A stretch of 64,000 nucleotides of DNA from Corynebacterium kroppenstedtii DSM 44385 (GTDB lineage: Bacteria > Actinomycetota > Actinomycetes > Mycobacteriales > Mycobacteriaceae): NCBI RefSeq assembly GCF_000023145.1, contig NC_012704.1:1302001-1366000 (forward strand), written 5' to 3'. The position numbers and the translations under genes were made by a program. The notes under the pieces are model-generated. The model was not told the origin of the DNA. It did no database searches and was given only the letters and a program-made list of their open reading frames with translations. The first letter of the stretch is position 1, and each line of letters begins with the position of its first letter. Shown piece by piece: positions 8,989-18,795 of this stretch.

Positions 8989-9101
8989 ATCACTACCCTA
9001 ACGGGTAGACTCTCGGCGGGAAGTCGTGCAGTCTAAACAGTGGATTGTGTTTGGCAGCCGTGCCGCGCGGCAAAGAAAGAAAGAGTGAGGAACACCGGCC
9101 C

Positions 9102-10424
9102 ATGACTACTTCTTCGGTCCCTTCAGCGCCTATCCCTGGACCCCGAGGCGCTCATCCCACACCGGCATCCATGTCTGGCCATGCAGCAACGACGACACCA
9201 CCACGTCGGACAAACAACCCCGAAGACCACGGGCGTATCGACGATGATGGAACAGTCTGGTTAATCACTCGTGACGGCGAGCGCGCTATCGGTGAGTGGA
9301 AAGCAGGCTCGAAGAGCGAAGGGTTCGCTTTCTTCGGCAAGCACTTCGATAGCCTGCAGACTGAGGCAGATATCCTCCGCGTGCGTCTCCACACCCACCC
9401 CGAGGAAGCTGCCAATACTCGCAAGTCTGCCGAGGAACTGCAGACCAAAGTCGCCGAATCAGCTGCTCTCGGTGATGTCGATGGTCTTAATGACCAGCTC
9501 AGTTCAATTATCGACGACAGTTACACCGTCGCTGAACAAGCCGAAACTGAAAAGGCTCAGCGCCGGGAGAACGCGATTGCCCAACGTGAAAAGCTTATCG
9601 ACGAGGCCGAGCGCATTGGTGCGGATTCGACGGAGTGGAAAGAATCGGGCGATCGCCTGCGCGAGATGCTGAACGAGTGGAAGAGCACCCACGGTATCGA
9701 CCGGAAAACCGATGATGCGCTGTGGAAGCGTTTCTCTGCTGCTCGTGAGCAGTTTTCACAGCGCCGCGGTGCACATTTTGCCGAGTTGGATCGGAAACGC
9801 GATGAAGCTCGTCGTCTCAAGGAAGATATCTGCGAGAGAGCGGAGAAGATCCAGGATTCGACGGAGTGGAGAGAGACCGCGCGTCAGTTCCGCGACCTCA
9901 TGACGGAGTGGAAAGCTGCTGGCCGCGCGCCACGGGGTATCGATGACAAGCTGTGGAAGCGCTTCCGCCACGCCCAAGACACGTTCTTCTCGGCACGGAA
10001 GTCCGTTAATGAGGCTAAAGACCGTGAGTATGAATCCAACGCTGAGAAGAAAAACCAGCTCATAGAGCAGTACAGCGACAAGATTAACCCTGACGAGAAC
10101 TTGGACGCTGCTAAGAAAGCTCTCCGCGACTTGCAATCGCAGTGGGAAAGCATCGGATACGTGCCGCGGGGTCGTGTCCGCGAATTCGAGGATAAGATCC
10201 GTGCGCTCGAGAATCGGGTCAGTGACGTCGAGAATGAGCAATGGCGGAAGACTGATCCCGAACGGCAGGCTCGCGTCGCCCAATTTGAGGCTAAAGTCAA
10301 TGAGCTTTCAGCGGCAGCGGACAGTGCTGAAAAAGCTGGGAATAGCAAGAAAGCTGCCGATCTCCGGGCTCAAGCCGAACAGTGGGCGCAATGGGCTCAG
10401 ACTGCTCAGCAGGCAGTGGACTAA
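9102..10424 (+). CDS. DUF349 repeat protein (Rv2731 type)
   Basis: An ATG at 9102 (MTTSSVPS), preceded by a GAGGAA, is preferred over the frame's first codon at 9045 and gives 440 residues. After a Pro/Ser-rich start comes a segment DDDGTVWLITRDGERAIGEW. Three DUF349 units follow, each marked by a pattern like STEWKESGDRLREMLNEWK ... DDALWKRFSAAREQF. The last ~60 residues are a Glu/Ala-rich coiled coil. DUF349 proteins are cytoplasmic and helical; roles in nucleotide or ribosome binding have been proposed, but the function here is unknown. It is transcribed alone, convergent with the membrane protein gene that follows. Confidence 0.88.
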   Translation: MTTSSVPSAPIPGPRGAHPTPASMSGHAATTTPPRRTNNPEDHGRIDDDGTVWLITRDGERAIGEWKAGSKSEGFAFFGKHFDSLQTEADILRVRLHTHPEEAANTRKSAEELQTKVAESAALGDVDGLNDQLSSIIDDSYTVAEQAETEKAQRRENAIAQREKLIDEAERIGADSTEWKESGDRLREMLNEWKSTHGIDRKTDDALWKRFSAAREQFSQRRGAHFAELDRKRDEARRLKEDICERAEKIQDSTEWRETARQFRDLMTEWKAAGRAPRGIDDKLWKRFRHAQDTFFSARKSVNEAKDREYESNAEKKNQLIEQYSDKINPDENLDAAKKALRDLQSQWESIGYVPRGRVREFEDKIRALENRVSDVENEQWRKTDPERQARVAQFEAKVNELSAAADSAEKAGNSKKAADLRAQAEQWAQWAQTAQQAVD

Positions 10425-10469
10425 GTAGCGACGGGCGACAGGCGGACCGAGCAGCACACAGACAACTGA

Positions 10470-10521
10470 AAAGCCCCACGAGTAACCGGGCCTGATGCCC
10501 GATATTGATTCGTGGGGCTTT
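10470..10521. terminator. Nested inverted repeat, likely bidirectional terminator
   Basis: A perfect 12-base arm (AAAGCCCCACGA, 10470-10481) pairs with 10510-10521. Inside its loop is a second 5-base stem, CGGGC (10487-10491) with GCCCG (10497-10501). The structure lies between two convergent genes, so it probably ends transcription from both sides; the A-rich and T-rich ends of the outer arms provide short U tracts in either direction. Confidence 0.75.
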
Positions 10522-10556
10522 AGTTCTGGGGTTGTGGGAGTGCTGAATCTGGGGTC

Positions 10557-11345
10557 CTATTTATCCGCGGGCGGTTGTTTCCGCTTACGTTGGTTTTCCG
10601 CCACTTGGTGTGCGCGCTCTCTTGCACGTGCACGGCGGTTATCCACCGGCTCCCTGTACTCCTGAACGGTCAATCCCGTCCGAAGATGCTGCTGGGCGGC
10701 CCGCGCTTCATCATCGCGGTCGGCTTCTTCACGCCGGATTTCTGCCAAAACGCGCTGGAGAACTGATCGGCGGAAAACGACGGTAGAGATGGTTGCGAAA
10801 ATAACGATGATCGCAGCGAACCCAACGATAAGCCCGAACGAGGGACCAGATCCCGGCTCTGTCGGTGGGCGTGACTGCCGCATCCAGATCGCGAAAATAC
10901 CGAATACCCAACCAACTCCGGACACGACCCACGTCACCCAGGCCACAAGAGTTGAGCGTGAAACAATCACGCCGATGGGTAAGAAGATTCCCCCGACCAG
11001 CGCCAACCACACGTAGATACGCTCGGGCCACGTCGTGACCATCTCTTGAGCGCGGTCGGAGTAAAACAGGACGTCAAAGCCATACACGCTCCCCGAGTGC
11101 GGGAGGAAGATGGCGAACAACGTCCCCAGCATCCCGAGCAAGAAAAAAGGAAGCTGACGGTTGATTACCACGGTTCTCGACGCCAAGCGTTCTTCCACAT
11201 TGATGTTGGCGCGTTTGCTTTCGCCGAAAGCTCGGAGCGCTTCTCTGCGCTCCTCAGCCGTCATCTCTTGGGGCTTTTTCGCAGGTTGATGCCGCTGAGC
11301 CGAGCCGTCGCAATCACTACGTCCAGACCTCTTCTTCGTTGCCAT
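10557..11345 (-). CDS. Conserved actinobacterial membrane protein (Rv2732c type)
   Basis: The 262-residue product has a basic N-terminus, about four to five membrane segments between residues ~60 and 190 (LPFFLLGMLGTLFAIFL, a segment ending in FLPIGVIVS, WVTWVVSGVGWVFGIFAIW, LIVGFAAIIVIFATIS), and a long charged C-terminal helix. Position next to miaB and the DUF349 gene matches Rv2732c of mycobacteria. Function is unknown. Confidence 0.82.
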   Translation of the reverse strand: MATKKRSGRSDCDGSAQRHQPAKKPQEMTAEERREALRAFGESKRANINVEERLASRTVVINRQLPFFLLGMLGTLFAIFLPHSGSVYGFDVLFYSDRAQEMVTTWPERIYVWLALVGGIFLPIGVIVSRSTLVAWVTWVVSGVGWVFGIFAIWMRQSRPPTEPGSGPSFGLIVGFAAIIVIFATISTVVFRRSVLQRVLAEIRREEADRDDEARAAQQHLRTGLTVQEYREPVDNRRARARERAHQVAENQRKRKQPPADK

Positions 11346-11395
11346 GCCTCTTACCCTAATCCGTAAACCTCATTCGTGATGCTTACCAAGCTTGG

Positions 11396-13060
11396 CTACC
11401 TTTTCATCGTCTTGATCGTCGGCATTCCCAGACCCACACCGCGTGGCGTCGGAGCGGAAGCAGCCTCAGTCCGGTCCCCCGCCGGCATACGACGATGACC
11501 AAGAACGCCCGAGTCAGACAACAGGAAGTGAGAGCGTGAATCAGTGATACGCACCCACACCACGTCTCCTGCGCGGATCGCCTGATCAACACCTGGTTTC
11601 ACGCACTCTTCAACGGAGTTTCTGCCGGGGCTTGTCGGATGCGCCATAGGAGTTGCTCCGATGGAATCCCAGGCTCGGGCTGTTTCTTCCATCGACGCAG
11701 CATCAGGGGCAAAGTGCACCAGGCGACCATCGCGCGTTCTTCCCGACAAACGATGTGTTTGAGCCGAGCGTCGACCGTCGTCAGCCTGAACAAGGACCTC
11801 GACGACGTCCCCCACCATCTCGGCATTGAGCTCGGCGCTGATTCGCTCTTGAAGTTCAACCAGTCGCTCATACCGATCCTGCACCACGGCCTTCGGTACC
11901 TGATCCTCCATCGCCGCTGCGGGCGTCCCTGGACGCGGCGAGTACTGGAACGTATATGCGCTCGTAAACCGTGCTTTTTCAACGAGATCAAGCGTCTGCT
12001 GAAAATCTTCCTCAGTTTCTCCAGGGAACCCAACAATAATGTCGGTCGTAATCGAGGCCTGAGGGAGCTTCTCACGTACTTCATCCAGGATTCTCATAAA
12101 ACGCTTCGTCCGATAGGAGCGACGCATCTCTTTGAGCACCTTGTCTGAACCCGACTGCAAAGGCATATGCAGCTGCGGGCACACGTTGTGAGTCTCCGCC
12201 ATCGCATCGATGACGTCGGAGGTGAACTCGGCAGGGTGTGGGCTGGTGAAACGGACGCGCTCCAGGCCCTCGATATCGCCACATGCGCGCAGCAGTTTTG
12301 AAAATGCGCTGCGGTCACGCTCTAGCGTCGGGTCCTCAAAGTGAACTCCGTAGGCGTTGACATTCTGGCCGAGCAGCGTCACTTCGCTCACGCCGTCGTC
12401 GACAAGAGTTTGTACTTCCGCCAAAATATCACCTGGTCGGCGGTCTTTTTCTTTCCCGCGGAGGCTCGGCACAATGCAGAATGTGCAGGTGTTGTTGCAC
12501 CCGACAGACACGCTCACCCAGCCGGAATACGCGGAGTCACGTTTCGCGGGAAGGACCGAGGGGAACTGCTCTAGCGCGTCGGCAATTTCCACCTGGGCTT
12601 CATGGTTGTGGGCAGCACGCGCCAGAAGAGTCGGGAGCTTCCCAATGTTGTGGGTACCGAACACGACGTCGACCCAGGGGGCGCGCTTAACAACGACATC
12701 CTTGTCCTTCTGCGCCATGCACCCCCCGACCGCGATTTGCATGTCAGGCTTCGCATCTTTGACCGATTTCAGTTGGCCCAAGGTTCCGTACAGCCGGTTA
12801 TCCGCATTCTCACGTACTGCACACGTGTTGAACACGACAACATCGGCAGGATCGTCACTACCAACGGGCACGTAGCCGGCTTCCTCCAAAAGTCCGGCCA
12901 GCCGCTCCGAGTCATGCACATTCATCTGGCACCCGAAAGTACGCACCTCATAGGTGCGCGGGCGGGTGGTCGTCGTCGAAACCGAGGAATGCGGAGCAGC
13001 AGTGAAATGATTCATGGTCTGTAAATGATTAATTGACATATCAGGGGTTGTGCCGTTCAT
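11396..13060 (-). CDS. miaB: tRNA-2-methylthio-N6-dimethylallyladenosine synthase MiaB
   Basis: MiaB is a radical-SAM methylthiotransferase that acts on the product of MiaA at tRNA position 37. Seen: the N-terminal UPF0004 domain ([17 protein letters not shown]), the radical-SAM cluster motif [50 protein letters not shown], and the C-terminal TRAM domain. The 554-residue length is slightly long because the first ~35 residues are variable; start codons at 13039 or 13015 are also possible, and no ribosome-binding site decides between them. It is divergent from gluA. Confidence 0.96.
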   Translation of the reverse strand: MNGTTPDMSINHLQTMNHFTAAPHSSVSTTTTRPRTYEVRTFGCQMNVHDSERLAGLLEEAGYVPVGSDDPADVVVFNTCAVRENADNRLYGTLGQLKSVKDAKPDMQIAVGGCMAQKDKDVVVKRAPWVDVVFGTHNIGKLPTLLARAAHNHEAQVEIADALEQFPSVLPAKRDSAYSGWVSVSVGCNNTCTFCIVPSLRGKEKDRRPGDILAEVQTLVDDGVSEVTLLGQNVNAYGVHFEDPTLERDRSAFSKLLRACGDIEGLERVRFTSPHPAEFTSDVIDAMAETHNVCPQLHMPLQSGSDKVLKEMRRSYRTKRFMRILDEVREKLPQASITTDIIVGFPGETEEDFQQTLDLVEKARFTSAYTFQYSPRPGTPAAAMEDQVPKAVVQDRYERLVELQERISAELNAEMVGDVVEVLVQADDGRRSAQTHRLSGRTRDGRLVHFAPDAASMEETARAWDSIGATPMAHPTSPGRNSVEECVKPGVDQAIRAGDVVWVRITDSRSHFLLSDSGVLGHRRMPAGDRTEAASAPTPRGVGLGMPTIKTMKR

Positions 13061-13170
13061 CGCGGACTATCGTACTGGTCACCCCCGACAGACGGGGAAT
13101 TGGTTACGGTGTTGTTAAGTTTTTGTTTCCCACACAGCTTTGGCTAAAGAAACCCTTTAAGTTTTTCCGT

Positions 13171-14031
13171 ATGCCAGAAGTTTCCGGATCCGACGTCACA
13201 GCGCCGTCGACACACTCCATTCCCGCACACGCTGCAGACAGCTCTGCACCTCATCCCGACGCTGAAACGGCTGCCAAAGATCCTGGGCATCGCCCGCCGA
13301 TGATCTCAATGTCCCATGTCAACAAGTATTTCGGCGACTATCACGCACTCCGCGATATCAATCTGACAATTCCTGCAGGACAGGTCGTGGTTATTCTCGG
13401 CCCCTCAGGCTCAGGGAAATCAACTTTATGCCGAACGCTTAACCGGCTCGAGACTATCGACGATGGCGAGATCGTGATCGATGGAGAGGCACTTCCCGAG
13501 GAAGGGAAGAGCCTGACCCGGCTGAGGGCGGAAGTCGGCATGGTTTTCCAACAGTTCAATCTGTTTTCGCACAAGACCATCCTCGACAATGTCACTCTTG
13601 GCCCTATCAAAGTGCGGAAACGGAGTAAGGCCCAAGCTAAGGATCGGGCTATGGCTCTGCTCCGACGGGTCGATATTGATAGCCAGGCTCACAAGTATCC
13701 CGCCCAGTTATCCGGTGGCCAACAGCAGCGTGTCGCCATTGCCCGAGCCCTCGCCATGGACCCCAAAATCATGCTTTTCGACGAGCCGACGTCTGCTCTC
13801 GACCCGGAGATGGTGAACGAGGTTCTCGACGTCATGGTCGGACTACTCGCTAGAGAGGGTATGACGATGGTCTGCGTGACCCACGAGATGGGTTTCGCCC
13901 GCCGCGCCGCTGATCGTGTGTTGTTTATGGCCGACGGCGCCATCGTCGAAGACTCCGATCCGGAATCATTCTTTACGAATCCCCAGACGGACCGGGCCAA
14001 AGATTTTCTCTCCAAGATCCTCGGTCATTAA
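13171..14031 (+). CDS. gluA: Glutamate ABC transporter ATP-binding protein GluA
   Basis: GluA is the ATPase of the GluABCD glutamate importer. The core begins at [20 protein letters not shown] and has Walker [11 protein letters not shown] loop (VFQQFNLF), signature [15 protein letters not shown], Walker [15 protein letters not shown] and the switch His (CVTHEMGF). The ATG at 13171 gives 286 residues, about 43 more than C. glutamicum GluA, because of a Ser/Pro/His-rich leader; starts at 13300 or 13309 would give the usual length. None has a clear ribosome-binding site. It is the first gene of the operon, with a 110-base gap from divergent miaB. Confidence 0.94.
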   Translation: MPEVSGSDVTAPSTHSIPAHAADSSAPHPDAETAAKDPGHRPPMISMSHVNKYFGDYHALRDINLTIPAGQVVVILGPSGSGKSTLCRTLNRLETIDDGEIVIDGEALPEEGKSLTRLRAEVGMVFQQFNLFSHKTILDNVTLGPIKVRKRSKAQAKDRAMALLRRVDIDSQAHKYPAQLSGGQQQRVAIARALAMDPKIMLFDEPTSALDPEMVNEVLDVMVGLLAREGMTMVCVTHEMGFARRAADRVLFMADGAIVEDSDPESFFTNPQTDRAKDFLSKILGH

Positions 14032-14046
14032 AAAGGGGCGTGAATA

Positions 14047-15000
14047 ATGACACGAATTCAGTTCGCCGGCCGTCATTTCGGCCAGTTTGTTACTTACTTC
14101 CGACGGGGCACGTGCCGACGCCACACCCGCGTGCGCGCGATGATGGCCGCGGTGACCGCCCTTGTTTTCGTCACCCCAACGCTCACCGCGTGTGGGTCGT
14201 CGGAGCCCGTGAGTGTCCTCGACGAAATTAAAGCCGGGCATATCGTCGTCGGCACGAAATATGACCAGCCGGGTATGGGAATGCGCACGCCGGATAAGAA
14301 ATTCGTCGGTGTGGATCCGGATGTCTCGCGGTATGTCATTGACCATATCGCAGAGAAAAACGGTTGGGATAAGCCGAAGATAACGTGGCGTGAAACACCA
14401 TCTGCGCAGCGGGAAACGCTGATTAAGAATGGCGAAGTGGGCATGATTACGGCCACGTATTCCATCAACAAAGGGCGCGCGAATGCGGTCGCTTTTGGTG
14501 GGCCATACCTGGTCACCCATCAGGCGCTACTGGTAAGGGATAAGGACACGGGGATCAAGTCTCTGACAGACCTGAATAAGGGAAAACGTTTGTGCTCTGT
14601 GAGTGGGTCCACTCCTGCTCAGAAGGTCAAAGAGGCGCTTCCCGAGGTCCAATTACAGGAGTTCGATTCCTACTCGTCATGTGTGGAAGCGCTCCACCAA
14701 AAGAAGGTTGACGCCCTGACCACCGACGCCACCATCTTGTATGGGTTCGCAACTCAGTATCCGGGCGAATTCCGCGTCGTCGACATGAAACAGGATGACG
14801 GATCGTGGTGGACCGATGAGCACTACGGAATCGGCCATGCGAAGGGCGACACCAAGTCGACCGAGGCAATCAACGATGCCCTGAAAGACATGTGGGCGTC
14901 CGGAGCTTACGCGTCCATTGTTCACAAGAATCTTGGCAACGACTTCCCCGTGGGCGATGAACCCGCCATCGGCGATCTCAGCTTTTTGCAGAAGGGATAG
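14047..15000 (+). CDS. gluB: Glutamate-binding lipoprotein GluB
   Basis: This is the extracellular solute-binding subunit of the glutamate importer. The ATG at 14047 follows AAGGGG. A positively charged leader and hydrophobic stretch end in the lipobox LTAC, with the lipid-bearing Cys at residue 49. The mature part is a type 3 periplasmic-binding-protein fold (IVVGTKYDQPGMG, then FVGVDPDVSRYV, and near the middle LCSVSGSTPAQKV). The signal region is longer than usual, and a downstream start at one of the Met codons near residue 32 is possible. It is 15 bases after gluA and 8 bases before gluC. Confidence 0.95.
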   Translation: MTRIQFAGRHFGQFVTYFRRGTCRRHTRVRAMMAAVTALVFVTPTLTACGSSEPVSVLDEIKAGHIVVGTKYDQPGMGMRTPDKKFVGVDPDVSRYVIDHIAEKNGWDKPKITWRETPSAQRETLIKNGEVGMITATYSINKGRANAVAFGGPYLVTHQALLVRDKDTGIKSLTDLNKGKRLCSVSGSTPAQKVKEALPEVQLQEFDSYSSCVEALHQKKVDALTTDATILYGFATQYPGEFRVVDMKQDDGSWWTDEHYGIGHAKGDTKSTEAINDALKDMWASGAYASIVHKNLGNDFPVGDEPAIGDLSFLQKG

Positions 15001-15008
15001 GGGGATCA

Positions 15009-15697
15009 ATGGAGACAACGACTTTATGGGGTGACCTCAGCGACACGCTATGGCCTGCATTCTGGGTCACCATCAAACTCACGGTGTACTCAGGGATCGG
15101 TTCACTGATCCTGGGCATCATTCTGACCGCCATGCGGGTGTGCCCCGTCGGGATACTGCGCACCTTATCGTCACTGTTCATTACTGTGTCGAGGAACACT
15201 CCCCTGACGCTGATTGTGCTGTTCTCGTCGATCGGGCTCTACCAGAACTTGGGCCTGACACTTGCCCCCGAGAACGACAACTTCATTAAAAACAACAACT
15301 TCTGGCTCGCTGTCCTGGCCTTTATCATCTACACCTCGGCTTTTGTCGCGGAATCCTTGCGGGCGGGCATCAACACAGTGCCCTTTGGACAAGCGGAGGC
15401 CGGCCGATCACTGGGGCTGTCCTTTGGACAAAACTTCTCTGCCATCGTTTTCCCCAGGCGTTTCGCGCGTCGATCGTTCCGTTGGGCAACACCTTGATTG
15501 CGTTGTCCAAGAACACAACCATCGCGTCCGTCATCGGTGTGGGCGAGGCATCTCTGTTGATGAAGTCGACGATCGAGAACCACGCCGACCAGTTGTTCTT
15601 GGTGTTCGGCATCTTTGCCCTCGGCTTTATCATCTTGACCCTGCCGATGGGGCTTTTCTTCGGCTGGGCTGGTAAACGATTGGCGGTGAAACGATAG
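15009..15697 (+). pseudogene. gluC: Glutamate permease GluC, frameshifted
   Basis: The ATG at 15009 follows a GGGGG ribosome-binding site, and the reading frame encodes a typical membrane permease up to SAIVFP. It then passes out of frame at a run of four C (15452-15455) and stops at 15497. One extra C in that run would restore FPQAFRASIVPLGNTLIAL and continue in the frame that ends at 15697, giving 229 residues, the usual GluC length. The lesion is therefore a single-base deletion in a homopolymer. It falls inside the EAA motif that contacts the ATPase, so the product would not work if the deletion is real. A sequencing or assembly error is an equal possibility. The stop overlaps the gluD GTG. 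Confidence 0.9.
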
Positions 15698-16635
15698 TGA
15701 GTACTCGCGCAACTGTCCTTTATGACAACCCTGGCCCACGCGGGCGTCAGATCAACCGCATTCTCACGGCCATTACTGTCGTGGTTGCTGCCGTTGTCAT
15801 CGGGTGGACGATCTCGGTGCTGGCCAAAAACGGCCAGTTGGAGGCATCCAAGTGGGATCCTTTTATTAAGTCGACCACCTGGACGACGTATATTCTCCCC
15901 GGTCTGTGGGGAACGCTGAAAGCCGCCTTTGTTTCCATCATTTTGGCTATGCTTCTTGGGGCAGTGCTGGGAACTGGGCGTTTGCACCATCGGTGGATCG
16001 TTCGCCGGATCTGCGGGGTAATCGTCGAGTTCTTCCGCGCTATTCCCGTGTTGATCTTGATGATCTTCGCCTACCAGCTTTTCGCTGAATATGCGGTGTT
16101 CCCCTCAGAGCAGTTGGCTTTCGCTGCCGTTGTTTTTGGGTTGACCTTGTATAACGGAGCGGTCATTGCCGAGGTTCTTCGTTCGGGGATCGAGGCGCTC
16201 CCGAGTGGGCAATCGGAAGCCGCTTTGGCGCTGGGATTGACTCACCGCCAGACGATGCGAATCATCCTTCTTCCTCAGGCTGTGGCCTCGATGCTCCCCG
16301 CCTTGATTGCGCAGATGGTGATTGCGCTCAAGGACTCCGCATTGGGTTATCAGATCGGGTACGTGGAAGTGGTGAGGTCTGGCATTCAGTCGGCTTCGTA
16401 TTACCGAAACTTCCTTGCTGCGCTCGTTGTTGTTGCAGTGATCATGATTATCGTCAACATTGGGCTGGCGAAGTTCGCGGAGCGAATCGAGCTTCAACTG
16501 CGGGCTGGGCGTGCTCGGCGCAATATTGTGGCCCATGTTCCCCACCAGAAAGAACAGGGCGTGGAGACCAAGGATGAAGCCGTAGTCGACTGGCATGACC
16601 CGGCCCACCGCGATCTACGCAGCACGTTCGAATAA
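15697..16635 (+). CDS. gluD: Glutamate permease GluD
   Basis: GluD is the second membrane subunit of the glutamate importer. It starts at GTG 15697, overlapping the gluC stop by one base. The 312-residue product has an N-terminal membrane segment ([19 protein letters not shown]), then the permease domain with several more segments and the EAA loop ([23 protein letters not shown]). The C-terminus is a charged cytoplasmic tail of ~45 residues. The gene is intact, as are gluA and gluB. Confidence 0.94.
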   Translation: MSTRATVLYDNPGPRGRQINRILTAITVVVAAVVIGWTISVLAKNGQLEASKWDPFIKSTTWTTYILPGLWGTLKAAFVSIILAMLLGAVLGTGRLHHRWIVRRICGVIVEFFRAIPVLILMIFAYQLFAEYAVFPSEQLAFAAVVFGLTLYNGAVIAEVLRSGIEALPSGQSEAALALGLTHRQTMRIILLPQAVASMLPALIAQMVIALKDSALGYQIGYVEVVRSGIQSASYYRNFLAALVVVAVIMIIVNIGLAKFAERIELQLRAGRARRNIVAHVPHQKEQGVETKDEAVVDWHDPAHRDLRSTFE

Positions 16636-16665
16636 TTCCCGGCGGTGTGAGGGTTCCCGGAGGTG

Positions 16666-17289
16666 TTATTCCCCGTCGGGATCGCTGCTCAGTTCGGTGA
16701 TTCTCTCCTCCACGACGTCATGAGCGATCCGCTGTGACATTCCCGCCGGAAAGCCTCGCCGTGCCAACGCTGCGGCAATCCGTCGGAGATGGGCATATTT
16801 TTCTTTCCGGTCGGCGGGAGCCGTCCGAATCCGCTGTGCACGGTCTTCGGCAACGCGACGAGCTAATTCCTGTTCATCGTCGTCACTGACCTCGGCTAGT
16901 GCATGATCGCAGTCAGCGGAGGAGACCCCTTTTCTTCGGAGTTCTTCGCGCAGGACACGGCGAGATTTTCCCCGACGCGTTCTACGTTGCCTCACCCATT
17001 CTTCGGCAAATCGGCGGTCATCAATCAGTCCGCTTTCGACAAGGTCGGCAATGACTGTGTCCACGCTAGCCTGGGGAAACTCGGCATCGAGGAGGCGATC
17101 CCTCAGTTCCTGTTCTGATCTTGCCCGGTGATCCAACAGGCGCAATGCTCGCGATCTAACAGGTCGTACAGTGTTTTCTTCTTGCGCAATAGATCTGCTG
17201 GTGTCCACGCGAGAGATGGCTTCACTGAGATGCCCGATAATGTCAGCGGTGGACTCAGCAGAGTTATCACTGTCACGGGACTTAGGCAT
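16666..17289 (-). CDS. recX: Regulatory protein RecX
   Basis: RecX inhibits RecA filament growth and ATPase. The 207-residue product has the family pattern of three-helix repeats: ALRLLDHRARSEQELRDRLLD, then a segment VDTVIADLVESGLIDDRRFAEEWVRQR. The first ~45 residues are variable and polar. It lies 23 bases downstream of recA on the same strand, the usual recA-recX operon. Confidence 0.93.
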   Translation of the reverse strand: MPKSRDSDNSAESTADIIGHLSEAISRVDTSRSIAQEENTVRPVRSRALRLLDHRARSEQELRDRLLDAEFPQASVDTVIADLVESGLIDDRRFAEEWVRQRRTRRGKSRRVLREELRRKGVSSADCDHALAEVSDDDEQELARRVAEDRAQRIRTAPADRKEKYAHLRRIAAALARRGFPAGMSQRIAHDVVEERITELSSDPDGE

Positions 17290-17312
17290 CGCCTAATTTA
17301 GCCCTTTCACAT

Positions 17313-18452
17313 TTATTCGTCGTCGTCATCGAAGTCCACATTGGGGACAACATCGATCGGATCGTCATCAGAGCTATTGCTCTCTGATTCCGCCGCATCA
17401 TCATCAGTGACATTCGCGTACGGCCCGACCTTGGCGGCCCTCATGATTTTATCTTCGATAGTCCCGGCGAGGTCACTATTATTCTTGAGATAATCGCGGA
17501 CCTTCTCTTTACCCTGGCCGAGCTGTTCGCCTTCATAGGTGTACCAGGAGCCTGATTTCTTGATAATGCCGTAGTCCACGCCCAGGTCGATGATCGAGCC
17601 CTCCCGCGAAATTCCTTCGCCATAAAGGATGTCGAACTCAGAAACCTTGAACGGCGGCGACACCTTGTTCTTGACAACTTTTAGTCGTGTCCGGTTGCCA
17701 ATGACGTCTTGGCCGTCTTTCAGTGCCTGAATACGGCGAATATCGCAGCGAACGGAAGCGTAGAACTTGAGCGCTTTACCACCGGTGGTGGTTTCGGGCG
17801 ACCCAAACATCACACCGATCTTTTCTCGCAGCTGGTTGATGAAAATGGCGGTTGTGCCCGACTGAGACAGCGCACCTGTCATCTTTCGAAGAGCCTGGCT
17901 CATCAAACGAGCCTGAAGTCCCACATGGCTATCGCCCATCTCGCCATCAATTTCTGCCTTCGGGGTTAGTGCAGCCACCGAGTCGATGACGATGATGGCT
18001 AAAGCACCCGACCGGATGAGCATGTCGGCAATCTCCAAAGCCTGCTCACCTGTGTCCGGCTGCGCAACAAGCAGCGCGTCGGTATCGACCCCGAGCTTGC
18101 GGGCATATTCAGGGTCCAAGGCGTGCTCAGCGTCGATAAAAGCAGCAATGCCACCGTCTTTTTGAGCTTCAGCAATCGCGTGAAGAGCGACCGTGGTCTT
18201 ACCTGACGATTCTGGACCGTAAATTTCTACAACTCGGCCGCGGGGGAATCCGCCAATCCCTAACGCAACGTTAATCGCAATGTTGCCTGATGAGATCGAG
18301 CTAATCGGAGGACGCTTATCATCCCCCAAACGCATGACCGCGCCTTTACCAAAATCCTTCTCGATCTTCGCTAAAGCCGTGTCGAGGGCTTTCAGGCGTC
18401 CGTCGCCACTACTCTGATTTGTTTTCTTTTTCGTTGCAGTTTTACCTGCCAT
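17313..18452 (-). CDS. recA: Recombinase RecA
   Basis: RecA forms filaments on single-stranded DNA, drives homologous pairing and triggers LexA self-cleavage. The ATG at 18452 ([10 protein letters not shown]) is preceded by AAGGA and gives 379 residues, the family length; an upstream extension to 18503 is unlikely. Seen: Walker [10 protein letters not shown] (~79-87), Walker [13 protein letters not shown], the [20 protein letters not shown]2 region, and an acidic C-terminal tail rich in Asp/Glu. No intein is present. A LexA-type box lies ~230 bases upstream. Confidence 0.98.
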   Translation of the reverse strand: MAGKTATKKKTNQSSGDGRLKALDTALAKIEKDFGKGAVMRLGDDKRPPISSISSGNIAINVALGIGGFPRGRVVEIYGPESSGKTTVALHAIAEAQKDGGIAAFIDAEHALDPEYARKLGVDTDALLVAQPDTGEQALEIADMLIRSGALAIIVIDSVAALTPKAEIDGEMGDSHVGLQARLMSQALRKMTGALSQSGTTAIFINQLREKIGVMFGSPETTTGGKALKFYASVRCDIRRIQALKDGQDVIGNRTRLKVVKNKVSPPFKVSEFDILYGEGISREGSIIDLGVDYGIIKKSGSWYTYEGEQLGQGKEKVRDYLKNNSDLAGTIEDKIMRAAKVGPYANVTDDDAAESESNSSDDDPIDVVPNVDFDDDDE

Positions 18453-18795
18453 TGTCCACCAATCCTTCATCGAAGTCAGAGCACTACTGCTGGTATCTAG
18501 CAACCTGACCTAACAACACAACATGTACCTGATGACAGCCACTCGCCCGGTCACAGCACAATACGTTCTCAAACCAGCACGACTGCCCTCATCACACGGA
18601 ATAGACGATGTTACTCCGGTTCTGGTTCCAAGATAGAGAATATTCTGGCGTCGGACACGGCAACACCACTCTTCATCATACGCAAACGTATGTTCGATTC
18701 AAAACGCCGCCACCCAGCGCCTAACTCTCAGCCGTGAGCCACTATCAACGTTCATTCCTTAAGCAATACTAGTGTTAGCCATACTTTTTATTACG
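18453..18795. promoter_or_regulatory. Intergenic region between recA and bioY
   Basis: About 340 bases shared by divergent recA and bioY promoters. It holds the LexA-type box at 18682-18697. Nearer bioY, around 18740-18760, is the short near-palindrome TCAACGTTCA, which could be part of a biotin-dependent operator but does not match the known corynebacterial BioQ motif well. No small gene was recognised here. Confidence 0.5.
18682..18697. promoter_or_regulatory. LexA-type SOS box upstream of recA
   Basis: The 16-base sequence GCAAACGTATGTTCGA matches the actinobacterial SOS box (TCGAAC-N4-GTTCGA) at 10 of 12 conserved positions, with a perfect right half. It is about 230 bases before the recA start, consistent with SOS control of recA-recX by LexA and with a long leader. 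Confidence 0.7.

Noticed and set aside
18740..18790. BioQ operator before bioY
   Set aside because: The near-palindrome TCAACGTTCA fits the known TGAAC-N3-GTTAC motif only in part.
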